Source: Tanytarsus gracilentus
Taxonomy: Eukaryota > Arthropoda > Insecta > Diptera > Chironomidae
NCBI GenBank assembly: GCA_038502055.1
Contig: JAXRKN010000039.1
Location: forward strand, 248,001-312,000
DNA: 64,000 nt
Direction: 5' to 3'
Part shown: positions 1 through 14,400 of the stretch, piece after piece
Layout: every line of letters begins with the position of its first letter
How positions within the stretch are numbered: position 1 is the stretch's first letter
Translations under genes and position numbers: made by a program
Notes under the pieces: model-generated
What the model was told of the DNA's origin: nothing
What the model saw: only the letters and a program-made list of their open reading frames with translations
Databases searched by the model: none

Positions 1-3000
1 TAAAAAATTATTTAAATTTTCTTTTGATGTTCACAATGTTTTTAGTGAAATTCCACAAAACTTAATTTTTCTGACTCTCCAAAAAAATAAAGGGATTAAA
101 TGGAGGCAAAATATTGGGGATAATCAGATGGAATTAATGTCGGAATTGTTGTTTATGGGGCGCCTCATGACAGGACATTTGTGAATGAAGATGCGATCAT
201 TTTTTAAGTCCCAATTTCACGACTCAACACATCGCATTATGAAAACGAGTTTGACAACTTGTTTTTTGCTCTCTTCTGCATTTGATGATGTGCGGCACCT
301 GACCAGAATTGAAATGGCTTTTATAGAGCAATTGCTGGCGACTTTGTTGCCCAATAGAGATATATTTTAAATTTTAAATCCGCAGACATTATCAATAAAA
401 TTTTTTTTATCTTAATGAAATTCTAATTTTTGAACCAAAAAATATCCGAAGAAGCGTGAGAAGCGTTTAGTCCATTTCAGAAAAGTTGCAACTTTTAACG
501 GTTCCCAAAGATTTTTTTGTTAAATTTAAATAAATTATCTGAATTCTTGAATAACTTTGCATCAACAGGATCTTAATTTGTCAACTTTTAAATTGAGTTT
601 TTTTAAAAGTGAATAATTTTTTTCTTCGTCATTTTGAGAACATTCCACTCAACAACTTGAGTCAATTTCTGCCTCCCTTTTAATGTCATTTAGATATGAC
701 AACAATCCTGCCTTGAATACATTGCTCATTCACTTTCGATCGAATGCCGCGCTAACGATTTATCTTTTTTTTCGTCCGTCAATGACTCTTCTTCATCATT
801 TCACCTTCACATAATTTTTCTTCTTCTCATTGAGCGGCTTTTAGTGAGAGAACCAAATGGAAAAGACAAAGTTGCTCTTGATAATCGAGAGGGGAATGAA
901 AAACATGCATTTCCATGTCCATCTCGAAGTTTCAATGATGACAACCAGTTTTTTTTAATAATTTTAAACTTTTTAAAGGTGTAACGAAATTTTGGTTGAG
1001 AATTGAAAATGTAAATAAACAGTCTAGTGTTTGTGCTACTCAGGGTAAAAATTTCAACGAAAAAAATTATTAGCGAATTTACGATAATAAAAAATCACGA
1101 TGGAGAATAAAAGCTGAGTACTAATAAAATTTTATCTTCTTTTTTGTCTCTTCTCGCTCGTGTAGTTAAAATAGAGATAAAAACTTTGCTACCTCAATGT
1201 TTAATGGAGTGAGACGCGAGTTGCTACTGTTAATGTCTCCCGCTCTATGATTGTTGATTAAATTTGATGTGCTTTAATAAAAAAATAGTATTGATTAGCT
1301 GGGAATATCCACCCATAATAATTGAGTTGCTGTTAAACAATCACCGCATAAAGTTTTTTATTGAGCTTTAAATATTTTTGCAACGCATGACTTGAGAGTG
1401 ATGAGAAAATTATTAAAATCTGAATTTATAACTTTTAGCTTTAATAAAAATTACGCGTTTTTTTATTTTTTATAAAAAAAAATTATCACCACTCAAGATA
1501 TTTTCAAATACTTTCTTGTTATGCAACCACCTTTTATGTACTTTGCTATCATTAACACAGTATCAAAAATTGCAATGCGATAATGTTTGTAAACAAACTT
1601 TCAGACTTTATTCTTGTGGAATTTTCAATAAAAAAATCTCAAAAATCTCAATACAGGCACGAGATTAAAAATACATCAATCACAATTCACTCTCTTAATG
1701 CCAGTCTGATTTGCGAGTGATATATTTCACGAATGCACGTTTTTCTGACAGCATTGGAAGCCGCGGAGTGGCGGAAAATGATGAAGAGAAGTCTAAAAAA
1801 ACAAAATTGAAATTGTTTTGTTTTTCATTTTAGAAAATTAGACATTTAGATTCCGTGACCTAAACGTAACAAACTTTTCGGCGTGACAAACGTCAAAAGT
1901 AACTTCAATAAAGGCGACCATCATCTGCCGCTGATTGTTTGCCTCACTTATGCATAATTTTCGCATTTCACAACGTTAACACTCATCCAGCAGCAGCAAA
2001 CCACCGCCATCATCATTTTCGTTTCGCGTTAAGGTTGAAGATGTCGTAAATCTACGAGACAATTCGATTTCGCTTAATGGTAATTCAATGCAAACCAATA
2101 AAATATTCACACACACAAAAAGACTCCGCCATAGCAAATTGCTGGCATTTCTTCACAGTCCTCTTAATCGTTAATTATCGAATTAATTAGCGGGCGAGAG
2201 TTGCGATCGAAAAAAATTATAACATGACTTTTTTCTCCTCTTCTTCATTTCGTGCCGATAATTCCCGTTTTTAATGTCTGCAATTTCACATATCAACACA
2301 TTTCTCTCGTGCGCATTTATTGGATTATCTCTCAGTTGACTTATAATGTGCAATAGGTGTGTACACACAAACGCCTCGCTTATAATATGCGAAAAATATA
2401 TTTATTGCGCTGAGCCAATTTGTAAGTCATTTTTATACACTTCATTGCGCCGTTTGTGTTTCAACTTAATTTGAATAAATTGTGAGAGAAGAAATGAGAA
2501 AGAGGAAGAAAATTAAAAAAGAATTTGTGTTCAACTTTTACTCACCATCAGGTAGTACAAGTACTTTGCATAGACAGTAAGCTTTGGTATCCTGGAATGA
2601 AAAAGAAATTGAAAAATATTAGAAATTTTTCTACATTTTTTTAAACTTAATGAACTTGACGAAAATATTTTTACATCAAAAATTTACAAAAATCTTACTG
2701 TCAACTTTTTAGGAAATTTAAATTTGTAATACAATTAGTTACTAATAAAACTGATTCTCTTTTAATTTTTCATTGCTTCGCTAATTGAGTCGTTAATATA
2801 AACTATTCCACGACATATATCATGCTTATCACAATTGCCACATCTTTAAATATTTCACCACGTTGTTAAATATTCATCAGGAATTACATTAGATTAATTT
2901 TTCGTGACATGATCATTATAAGAGTTATTGATTTTTGTATTGCTCGACTCTGTGATTTTTAATCATTTATTCAGCTATCGATTGAAGGAATAATTTGTTT

Positions 3001-5045
3001 GCTGATAGAACGACGGCAATAAATTACCGGATAATAGGACGTGCGCGGTTTAAAAGCCGTGTCGAAAAGAACGATAAATAAAATATGCGAAATATTAGTC
3101 AGAAAATTATCATAGAGACAAATTTAAAAACCCAGTGATAATTGGGAAAATTTGATAAAAAATTTGTCTTGTTTGCATTTTAACGACTCCAAGCCTTAAA
3201 AATAAAAAAATTATTTGTGAAATTTTTATAATTTCGTTAAATTTTAATATTTTCTACTGGGTCTCGAAGTCAAAAATATTTTTTTTATCGAAATCGAAGC
3301 TGCATGAGAAAAGAGGAGGCACAAAGATGATAAGACCCTCAACTCTTCTCGCCCAAACATTAATTTGATGTCAATTTTTTGCCATTGGAGATGCTCGAGC
3401 ATTGGCAAGCAGATGTGTGATAAGATTTATGTGTATTTCATGAGACATCGAACAAAATAGCGACAATAAATCATTACACGTGGCCTTTTTCACCGCATCA
3501 GCGAGACCAGGGTGTATCGTTGCTGTTTTTTTCATTTCGTGTAACAAAAAAGAAGAAGCAAAGAATTCAAAGTCAATTCGAGTGAATAATCGATTCTTTT
3601 GCTTAAATCTTAATTCGCACTTTTAACAACCCTCCATTAATTTTTGTGGTTGAACGCCGTCGATAAGATATCTTGTAATTTCAATGTAAATGGCAAACTG
3701 TTCACGTCTTCATTAAACTGTTAATTACCAACTTCTCCTTTTCCAAATGAATTTATATCCGATGACAGCTTAAGATGTCGGCAACGATCGATGTAAAGCG
3801 GCTTTTTTTCGCTAAATAATTTTAACCTTTTCTTTCTATTTAAATCTTCAATAAATATTAATTTATTACTAAGAGATGAGGGCGGAGAAAATTTAATTAA
3901 GAAATGATAAATAAAATCACTGTTTAGAAATTTTTATAAGTGCTTATAAAAAATTGCTAGCTCTCACAAGATACTCGATCATGATGCAAACTGGCAATGA
4001 CAATGCGGCAACAACAACTGAGGACGGGTGTAAAGGTTGTGGTGAATTACATTCCTGGGAATTTATTGCATCTAATTAATAATATTACCATATATATCTC
4101 ATATATGCGCACATTTTGTGGGGAGAGAGAGAAACTGGAGATGCTGAGAAGCCCTCAGCTCACGAACCGCAAAACAGCCTCATTATATATTGCATAGGAG
4201 ATTGTATGAGATTTTTTACGACCATCGAGTTAAATGCACAAATGTGCGATTTCAAGTCGATTTGTACATGCTGTCACTATTTGAAAAGCAGCCTTTGCAA
4301 TGTCGTTAATGCATTTTATTCTATTTCAAATGAAATGATTCAGTTTTATTAGATATGAAGGAAGTTTAGTCACTCAATTTCCTCCTGATGTTGGTTGGTG
4401 AAGAATTTTTAAGTCCAATCTATTTTCGAAATAATTTATGACCTGTTCAAATTTATAAATGGAAGTTTCGCGGAATCTCATTATCAGACGAGAGGTGAAG
4501 AATATAATTCATGCGAATATTGATAAGGTGGACATCGTGTTGCTTATAAATAAATTCGCAATATTTAAAAACAAAATATTAAAAAATTATGAAATAGTTT
4601 AGAGGCAGTGATGAAATACGTTTTGTTTTTTACTAAACCACTTCAAAAAATACCGTGACTCCACTTACAGAAAATCTAATCAAAACGTGACATTTTTTAA
4701 CCTCTTTTATCTCACTACTAAACATTTTAGAGGGTCTCTTAAGCTTTTTATAGCACTAATTCATCAGTTTTAAAGAACTTAAAGAGCAATAAACGGATGA
4801 AGTTATCTTAAATAGTTTTGCATGTGCGTCAACTCTACGTAACCATGAAAATAGAGCAAGGAGTAGAAACTTAAAAGCCTAAAATATTTATCAATTTTTT
4901 TAATAATAAATTTCCCGTTCTTGAAATCAAATCCTCACAAACTATTTTTTAAACTTATCTTAAACTCCATAAATTTCACACGAACAGAAGGCAGCAAAAG
5001 GGGATTGACATCGGAAAAGGAATTTTTATTGTATGTTTACTCTTT
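1..5045. other. Gene-poor AT-rich DNA, no recognised gene
   Basis: No open frame with recognisable family similarity was seen on either strand. The longest frames are 60-80 codons and typical of chance at this base composition. The one notable item is a 46 nt segment on the minus strand (2546-2591) bounded by strong splice signals, listed separately. Confidence 0.6.
2546..2591 (-). other. Candidate internal exon (46 nt), unknown gene
   Basis: Read on the minus strand, this segment follows a strong acceptor (pyrimidine run ending ttcattccag) and ends at a strong donor (gtgagtaaaa). Two frames are open. One, entered after two bases of a split codon, encodes IPKLTVYAKYLYYLM and ends in phase 0. 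That frame fits the candidate first exon at 20338-20408, whose last codon ends in the needed phase. The peptide is partly hydrophobic and I do not recognise it. If real, the gene runs off the left edge of the window with introns over 10 kb. The segment could also be a non-coding RNA exon or chance. Confidence 0.3.
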
Positions 5046-6309
5046 ATCAATTCCGACGTGAGATTACAGGAGATCGAAGTGTGCGTTGAAAAAGTGAGTT
5101 GCAACGATTAGTTGGCCACTACCGGTGATTAGGAGTGAGGTCTTTCGCAAGTACATATGATTGACCCCCGATTCCTCGGTAAAGAGTGGCTAGTTGAGTT
5201 AGACTTAGGACAGGTAGTGATAGAAAATGTTCGAGTACAAGCCTCAGTTTGGAAGGAAGCAAATCTGTTCTCGGAATAAATTGTCCATTAGAGGATTTTT
5301 CAGTGAGAACTAATTTTCATGGGCTAACTATGTAATTTATTTTAATCAAAGTTGGTTAATAGGGAATCCATTTAAAATACCTTTACGGCAATGTTAGTGT
5401 GTTAGTGTTTTTTTTTTGTAAGTGGTTTTGTTTTCGAATGATTTTTTGTTTGTAATTTCTAGCGAAAGTTTTTTTTTGTTAAGAACAGTCTTGTTTACTG
5501 AGCAGATATTTCAGTTTTCAACTAATAAAAATGTCAGCAATCAACATTTTAATTTTGTCTCAAATCACTTTGGACAAAAGCCGTTATTCCACCACTAGAT
5601 AGGAGTCCTCAACTGAGACTAGTGTACACAGTTGGTATGTCGAGTCAAAATATATGTCCGTTTGTCGATTGTTATAACAATGGACAAACGGACATATATC
5701 TTCCCTCGAGACACCAACTGTGTACACTAGTCTCAGTTGAGGACTCCTATCTAGTGGTGAAATCTCGGCTTTTCTGGAAGTAATTTAAAACATAATTAAA
5801 ATGTTGATGGTTGACATTTTTATTAGTTGGAAAATGTAATATCTACTCAATTAACAAGACTGTTCATCAACAAAAAAGTAGTTTCGCTAGAAATTATAAC
5901 CTAAACTTGTTTCGAAAATAACTCAACTTACAAATCCTCACACTGATCACACTTACCGGATTTCCGTAATGGTATCCTTTCACATTCTTTATTAACCAAC
6001 GCTAAATGGTAGAGGGTAGTTGACCCATGACATCAATTTTCTTGAAAAATTCTCTAATGGACTATTTATTCCGAAACAGAGTTTCTTCGTTCCAACATGT
6101 GAGCTTGTACTCGAACATTTTCTATAACTACCTGCCTAATCTAACTAACTAGCCACTGCTTTTCCTACTCGAGCAATCGGGTGTCAAAACCCATATGTAA
6201 TTGCACCGGACGTCTCAACTAATTCGGTAGTTGCCAACTCACTTTTTCAACGCACTCTAATCTAATCTAATCTAATCAATTCCGACGTGAGATTACAATA
6301 GATTGAAGT
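5046..6309. mobile_element. Fold-back element with long inverted repeats
   Basis: Two arms of about 590 bp face each other around a centre near 5674/5675, where gttataac forms the turn. The innermost 85 bp of each arm match closely, including gtgtacacagttgg and atatgtccgtttgtc; outer parts are diverged and carry small indels. The outer ends pair as gtgcgttgaaaaagtgagtt near 5081 and its complement near 6235-6255. A 23 bp exact direct repeat (5046-5068 and 6275-6297, beginning atcaattccgacg) flanks it, and similarity continues 12 more bases with three mismatches. Four TCTAA units sit at the right end (6256-6275). No coding capacity was seen. It fits a non-autonomous fold-back type transposon. 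The superfamily is not assigned. Confidence 0.8.
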
Positions 6310-9300
6310 AATAAAAAAATTCCATTAATTGAAATCGCAATAAACACAGAAAATAATAATGAAGCACGTGGCTTAATTTTGTGTGTAATGCGTTGAATTT
6401 TTTTTATCGAGGACCTCCTGCGGTGGCGTAGAAAAACAACTGTGTGAAATATTTTAGAATGATTTAAAATCGCAGCAATAAATATGCAAAAAAGTGAAGT
6501 CATCGACTTAGGTTGAATCTAAAAATAAAATTTAAGGTTTGAGTGCTAAACATCATAAATTGAGTTATCATTCGAGCCTAAAAATTATCGCTAAATTAAT
6601 ATTCGATTATTCATATCTCAAAAATTTAGGCGCCCAGCCCACTCAACGCCATCATCTATCAAGTATTTTAAACAATTTCACCATAAAAGCCCTCCAGAAT
6701 TCATCAGAATTGATCATATCAAAAAGCAAACTTGGCCTAGAAAAAGGCATACGTGAGACCTAAAAGAACACAACAAAAAAAATCATAATTGATAACTATT
6801 TTTTTTCTCTTATCGTCGCTACATCAAAAAAAATGTTTCCGTCCACATCCAGTTCAAAAAACTTATGACATTAAGCAATAAAAAAAGCAGCACGACGCAG
6901 AAAACAAAAAGGAATCGAAATCGTCAGTCGATGTTTAGTTCATTTAGATTAATCTACTGGCCGTTCATTAAGATAAGATTCTGAATTTTGAATGAATGTT
7001 GAGTGGTTTTCGATGTGAATATTGTGCGAGCGCAAACTTGAAATTCGTGATCACACTTTTTTTATAAAAAAAATAAATAAATTTGCAGGAATACGCGGAA
7101 AACCACGATGTTGAGAGTGAAAGTGACATTCAAGATTAAAATTTATTTTAATTTGAAATTTTCGAGATAAAAATTTTCACATTGTCGTAAAATTCTATGG
7201 GTGTTTTCAAATGAAGTGATTTTTCTCTTTATTCGTGAAATAAAATTTGCATCTAGAAAAATCTTGAATACATTATCGATTTTAGATCTTCAATACTTTT
7301 ATAACTTAAAATTAAAATTAATTTTTTCTTTCACTTATTTTTAACTTTTGTACCGCTCTCTTTTAACGAGTCTTTCGTCTCTATATCAATTAATTAGAAA
7401 CATTTTCACACTTAATGGCACCTTTTCCCGCAATCCTCTCATTTACGTCTTCATTGATGACGAACATTAACTCGAAAATATCACAGAAATTGTCTCGTGG
7501 GACATCACAGAGAGAGCGAGAAGATAAACAACTTAATAAAAACAAGAGTTTGCCTCATAAAATTTATCGTTATTGCTCATTGAAATATAACAACAGTTGT
7601 GTCTGACTATTAGGAACTTGATGCTGCTAATTGATCGTGCAAAAATATTTTTTCTCTTGACATCAAATATCAAAAAACTTTTTTCTTCTTGAAATTACAC
7701 TCACATATCTAAACGTAGATCATAAGGTGGACGATCATAATCGTTAATCAACACATTATCGCATCTCGCCAAGTTCTTAAAATTAACAGCTTTAATCCGC
7801 CATAAAGTCACCGCGTTTTAATTAATTGCTGTCTTCCAAATAATAAAAAAAATCGCGAGATTCCTTTGAGATTTGTTTAATTGCGGCAAAAAAAATTAGA
7901 GAGATTTTTTTAGCGACGAAAATGTTATGGTTTGCAAAGCACTGCACTATCATTTTTGTGAGTGTTGGTGTAAATTCAGGGATTCACTGGCATTTACAAA
8001 TAAGGTCGCAATGATAAGAGTCGAAGTGGAATGAGGAAACCCATCGAGTGGAAGAAATTCACATTTGAAGTATTTTTCGTCGATAACCTGATAGTGTGTG
8101 CATGTATATTTATAGAGTTATAAAGATAATAAAAAAAACTTTTACATACGGATTCACACACGTGTGGAATGCCACACACGAAACAAATATTCTCAGGTCA
8201 ATTCGGTTTCCTCTCATCCTCAATTTGGTTTTGTAAATTAATCCTTAAATATTTTATTTGGTCAGAAGGGGATAACACTCTGTTGTATTGTTTCAATAAA
8301 TTCACAAATAAAATTTAACACAAATTTTACCAGATCTTCCTTTCCCTCGTCCCTTTTCTCCTTCTCCTTCATCAATATATTATCACGCTGCACACACTTC
8401 ATTCGACTTTATCAGCCAGTCGTAATCGAATCGGATTTCTTCTCAGCTCAAAGGTGATTTATTGGATAAATTGTAATTTTCTTTACATTTTTCTTTATTA
8501 ACTTTCCTTCCTTTTCTTTATATTATATCCAATTGCACCCGACACGCTCTCTTTGGATCTCTCTCATGAGAGCTCCCTGCTCACACACTCCGGCTGCTGT
8601 TGCAATAAATGCGAAACCGAATACTATCGCTTAAGGGCAAGCAATTTATTGAGAGAACTTTTGCATATATTTATTCGTGCACGAAAAAAAGAGTTTTCTT
8701 AAAGGAGAGAGAAATAAATGAACCAAACAGTGTAAATTAAGATTTTAAATTAATTTTGAAAAATGAAGTCGTAAGAGGAGAAAAAAAATCCAAGGGATGG
8801 AAGTCATTGACTCTTTTGTACTTTGAACAATTTTATTTGCATTTATTTTATTTTAATTTTAAAAATATTTATTTTTTAGAGAAAAACAACGACCACGTGC
8901 TAAGCATGCCTCCAATCACACACGCTTTTGTGAAAAAATATTTTTATTGATTTTCAATTAATACAATAATACAATTTAATGAGTCTCCAAAACTCCGTCT
9001 ACGACTTGAGTGTAATTTAGTACACAATAATTACCAGAAATGAGGAATTAAGTTTTCTTATATTGGGTCTTAACAATGGAAGTCGATTGGGTGTAAATTG
9101 AAAAATAATTTAAATTTTTTTGTTAAGAGTTCTCGCGCTTGAAATACCTTCTTTTAATATGTTGCAACACCGCAATTCAACTTGCTTCTTGATATCGGCA
9201 TTTAATGTTGTTATTTCGAATTTAATGGAAATTTAAATCCCTTCAAACCAAATCATTCCCTTCTGCATTTCCTCGATTGCGAGCGAATAACATAAAAAAT

Positions 9301-11170
9301 GTATAATAAATATTTGCTTTAAATCGACTTTCCATAACCGATTTACCCTCGAGGTCTGACGTATTGCAATAAACAGCGAATTTTTTAAATTAAAAATGAA
9401 GAATTATAAATAAACACTCGCGACTTTGTCCCTCGTTCTCTTGTGAGAAAAATATTTTTTATAACTTCTGTCTGCAGTCACCGAAACTTTACTGATAGCA
9501 AGTAGAGCCAAAAAGCACGAGACGCAGACGTTTGATGTTTTTTCGCTATCACTCACTGAAGATTTTGAAAAAATTAATTTCAATAAAATAATCTTCGAAT
9601 GCCTCCTTAAGTCACTCCACTTAGCTCTCATTTTATTTTACTTCTTTTTATTTCGGCGGCGTTTCTTGACCCAGTCCAGACTTTTCGAAAGAGAGGAAAT
9701 TCAAAAAATATAAACGTGATTTGGATTTTATTTATTTATTTTGTGAAAATGTGCATTTGTGTGAATTACTGTAGTAACACAAAAGAATTTTAAATCAACG
9801 ATAATGCGAACGACGACGATGATGACTGGATATTCCGGAGATAAGCTGTGACTATACACACAATAAATGTGCGATGTATGGCAAAAAAAGAAGAAGAAAT
9901 GTCACGAATTGTCTTCGGATATATATATAATACAAAGTCGTGCAGTGATTAACCTGGATTAGCGCGGGAATGGAATGTTATTGTTGTTGTCGCGATAAGC
10001 CCAAAAAATATTTTTCAGCACGAGGTTTCGATATTTTTGATTTTACAGACTTTTGATCACCATAAATTTTAGAAATACTTTTTTAATCAAATTAAACTTT
10101 TGCCTGCTCGTCATCATAACTTTATCATCGCAGCTATAAAAACTTATAAATCTCTTTTATGACTGCACGTGTTTTAATTATTTTGCCTACAACTTTTGCG
10201 GAATTAAACATCATAAAAAGCATGTGGTGGGGGATTCACACACAAAAAAAAAGATAAAAATCTATTTTCTTCGCGCACCTTAATTAATTGCTCTAATTTT
10301 TTTCGCTTATCACTCGACAAACTTTTTTTTATAATTGTGGTGAAATTTAAACAGAAATAGAATTCTTGAAACAATTAAAAAGTGCACAACTCGTCAAAAT
10401 GTGCGCTCCAGTGCACTTTTATTTATTAAATTTTTATTTTTGCTGATAAAGCAGCACTTTTTCTTCTCTCTTTTACTCTAAACTTTAATTGCTTTCTAGG
10501 GAAAAACTAAGAGGTAAAAATTTTAAATTTTTTAAAAAATTATTGACAACCCTTGGAGAAATTAAAAAAATCACCACAGAAAAATAAATACTAACCACCA
10601 GGCAGCATTCGAAGTGCTACACATAATAATCAAATACACAGTCACTGCTGTGCAGCTTATGGTCGACTATAATTCCAATATTGGCGACTTTATTTGCATT
10701 TTAACCCTCATATACATATTCGAATTGTAATATGATTCTCTCTCACTCCGCGGGATTAAAAACCGCACATTGAATCATCATCAGATCATAAATTTCATAT
10801 TTTTTTGTTTGTGCGCCCGCTAGCAGTTGATCTCAATATATGGAGAATGTCACAATATGAAAAGCACTGAGGTTAATGTGCACATCACCTGTGTGCATTG
10901 CGAGTATGAAGTAAAAAAATGTCGCGCGGTATCGCCTTTGTTGCTGATCGACGTTGAACGCTTAATTTTAATAAATATTGAGTGAGAGAGCGATAAAAAG
11001 AAATTTATGCATAATATGCGGTGGTTTACAATGTTTATTATTACTTCAGAATGAGTTTATGTGCATTTGCATATGTTCGAGCTTTTTCCTTCGCCATGAG
11101 CCCAGCGATGAATTTTTGGAATTTTTACAAAGTATAAAACTTGAGAGAAAATTTCAATCTGGGCATCAAG

Positions 11171-11188
11171 CACACACACACACACACA
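11171..11188. repeat. CA dinucleotide microsatellite
   Basis: Nine uninterrupted CA units. Confidence 0.95.
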
Positions 11189-11400
11189 TCTAATCTTCTT
11201 ATCATGTGTTTCAAATTGAATTGATTTTATGCTCGACACACACCACAAGCAGGAACACTGCCAATTTCATAATGAAATGACCTAATTGAAACAACATCAT
11301 ACACCATGAAATCCAGAAATCCTCCAAGCATATGCCGACACATCGAGGGAGAGAATTTTTTTTGTTTAAAAAATTATTATTAAAATAATTAAAACATCAA

Positions 11401-11421
11401 AGAGAGAGAGAGAGAGAGAGA
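11401..11421. repeat. GA dinucleotide microsatellite
   Basis: Ten uninterrupted AG units followed by atgagg. Confidence 0.95.
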
Positions 11422-14400
11422 TGAGGGAAAGAATTTAATAATAATCGCTTATGGGTGCATGCAACCGTCGGGTTAAAAAAAATTCATTGGAATTCATGTC
11501 GTGTGGTGGTATAAAGCAAAAATCAATCACAAAAAATCGCAGTTTGTGGCCGAAAATGGGGGAGCAAAAATCGCACTGTTTAAAATTCCTTTTTCGGCAT
11601 TTTCGTTGTGCAGGAGGGAGAATTTTTTTTCAATTGTTTACTCGATTTATTTGCATATTTAATTACTACTGAATTTTTTCATGTGTGGACACAATATATG
11701 AGGAGGGAAATTTTAAATGATTTGAGCGCGAATTAATGAGAAATTTGAAGTTAGCATTAATAATCTGTTTGACAAAAAAATATTCAAATTTATTAAACTA
11801 AACACAAATTCTTGAGCATTAGTTTTTGTAAAAATAATTTTAAAGAATAAATTCATTCCGGTATGCAGCTCACAAGCAACCATAAACCGACCGAAAAATA
11901 TAAAACATTATTATGCCAATTGAAAGGAAAAAGATGTCAACTCTCTTGAGTATTGTTCTTTCCTTCTCATTCCGCTCAAACACCACACTGCCAACCTTAT
12001 AAACCGCAGACATTTTTTCAACGCTCAGGTTTATGTGTTGTTTCGTTTTGTTCATAAAAAACGCCTATTAAATGCACGAATTCTTTTTTAGAAGTTTTTT
12101 TATATGCCACCCAGAGAAAAAAGAGATTCTTCGCCTCTCTCGTGTGCGGTTTTTTCTCGCATCTGCACCGGTTATATTAAAACACATTAAATCAACCCTT
12201 CAATTATAAAAATAAATATTAAAAATTATTTTAAAAGATAAATTTTAATTAAAACGCATATCTTTCATCGTGCCACTCTGTGGTTGTTAATGCAGCGAAA
12301 ATTTTTGCATCGTTCGAAAATTCATTAAAAATTGAGCAATCCATTAATCATTTTAACCCATCTTTCGGTGACGAAAAGGAGATGACAAAAAGAATTTTCA
12401 TACAAGAAGATAAAATTTTTTACATAAATATGCAAATTGCACTTGTGTATTAGCTGGGGCGTTTAAGAGTGAGGACTTTAGAAGGGTTAGCTGCTCATAA
12501 AAATTCTATGAAAATTCCTCCTCTCCGTGTTTATTTGACATACAAGAAAAGAGAGAATAAAATATTTATTAAATCAAGAAATTTATACACAAATTTTTGG
12601 GGTGTGCAGTAAGAGAGATGAGTACTGCTTTTTTGGTCGTTAACCCTTCGGTGTTCTCGGTTGTTGAGGTAAATGGCAAAAAATGAAGGCAAAGACGGTT
12701 AAGGGTTGGAAATATTTTTATATAAGAAAAAAAATATTTTAATTTATGATTAATTTTAAATGTTTAAACATTTTTAAAAAGTAAAAAATAGTTTTTAATT
12801 TTCACCCCTTGCAAATAATGCTGCATGAGTACAGTTCAGAAGCAGCGCAAAAAAAGACTATAGAAAAGAAACCATAGATTTCATTATATTTCTTCTTATT
12901 ATTGTTCCACTCTCCTCACCTCTTACTCTTCATTTTTTTCCTCATAGAGCAGTAGCGCAATGAATAGGATGAAAATCAAATTTCAGAAATTCAAGATCTT
13001 CTTTCTAGTTTTTTTGCTTCGCAATTAAAATGCGAAGAAGCAACAACGACGGAGAAAAAAGTTATGACACAAATTGAGATATTTTTTTATTAATAAGCAA
13101 CTAATAAAATATGGATTATTAGTTTATATCTGAGTTTATGTCGTAATATTATTGATAAATTTGCAGCTAATGAAGTTGTTATAAGTTAAAAAAAATTTTA
13201 AAAAAAAATCTCACAAAAAAGCTTCTTTGCACAAAATTGTCACTCAACACTTGAATTAGCATATTTTGTCTTCGACATCACTCGCAAGAATTTCATTATT
13301 AAATATTAAAATATAAGAGAAAAAATATTTAATCTTCATAATTCCGTACTCTATTCGGGTATATAGCATGTCATAATGAAAAATAGATGAAGAATAGACG
13401 AAGCAAAAGAGAGGAAAAAATTATACTTACATCGTATGTATTTGGCCTCATTGTACCTTTTGTTTTCTTTTTAGGAAAAATGTGACATTAGTTTTCTTAA
13501 TGATGAAAAATTGATATGCCACAAATAATATTCCTTGATTTTCGTGCTGCACCATGAATGTAAACTTCCACTTAAACTATGAATTTTTAATATTTCTGTC
13601 TATAACTTTTTAGTATTTTTTCGAATCGATAAATTATTTTTTTTCGTTAAATTTTTTGTCAAGTTTTTTTTCACAAAAATTTCGAAAATTTAAATTTTTT
13701 ATGTTTTTCAGTTTTTTTTCACAAAATTGTTTTTTAATTTTTTTTCTTCAGTTTTTCATTCGCCGTCGATTTTATTAAATTTATTTTTTTAAAATATTTT
13801 CTTTCTGAAAATTTCCAAATAGGTAAATAATCCTAAGCACATTCACCAAGACTTTCTGCTCGTTTTAAACACAACAATTTGCACATGCTAATTTTTTTCT
13901 TCTCGCTCTCGTGATGCAATATTGAATTTTCCTTCCTTTTGCATATGCACATACACACTATATATCGAGGGGGTTTATCGTTAAGCACTTAAACCAATTT
14001 TTTTGTGTGTTTTTTTTAAAAAAAATCAATAAATTTTTTGTCCTTAGAAGAATTTTGCCGCTGCTTCGAAAAACAGAAAAATAATTATTTAATTAGCGCG
14101 GAAATGTTTTCACTTCTTCTCTCTCGCACTCGGCTACTCCAGTACACGCATAATTACGCACGGCATGGTGCAATGCAAAATTTATTTTAATAATGCAACA
14201 ATTTCTTCTCACTTTTTTATTTCTTCTTTCTCGAATGTCGGATACACGCAGCTATATAGCTAATAGCACACAACTGATAATGAAACGACCATGTACGATA
14301 TTCCTCCACTAAAAAACTTCTTTTGCCTTCTTTCAAGCACACACTCTTGACCGATGTGAACAGTGTGAAAGCTACAAGCGAACTAAACGTAGTTGAGAAT

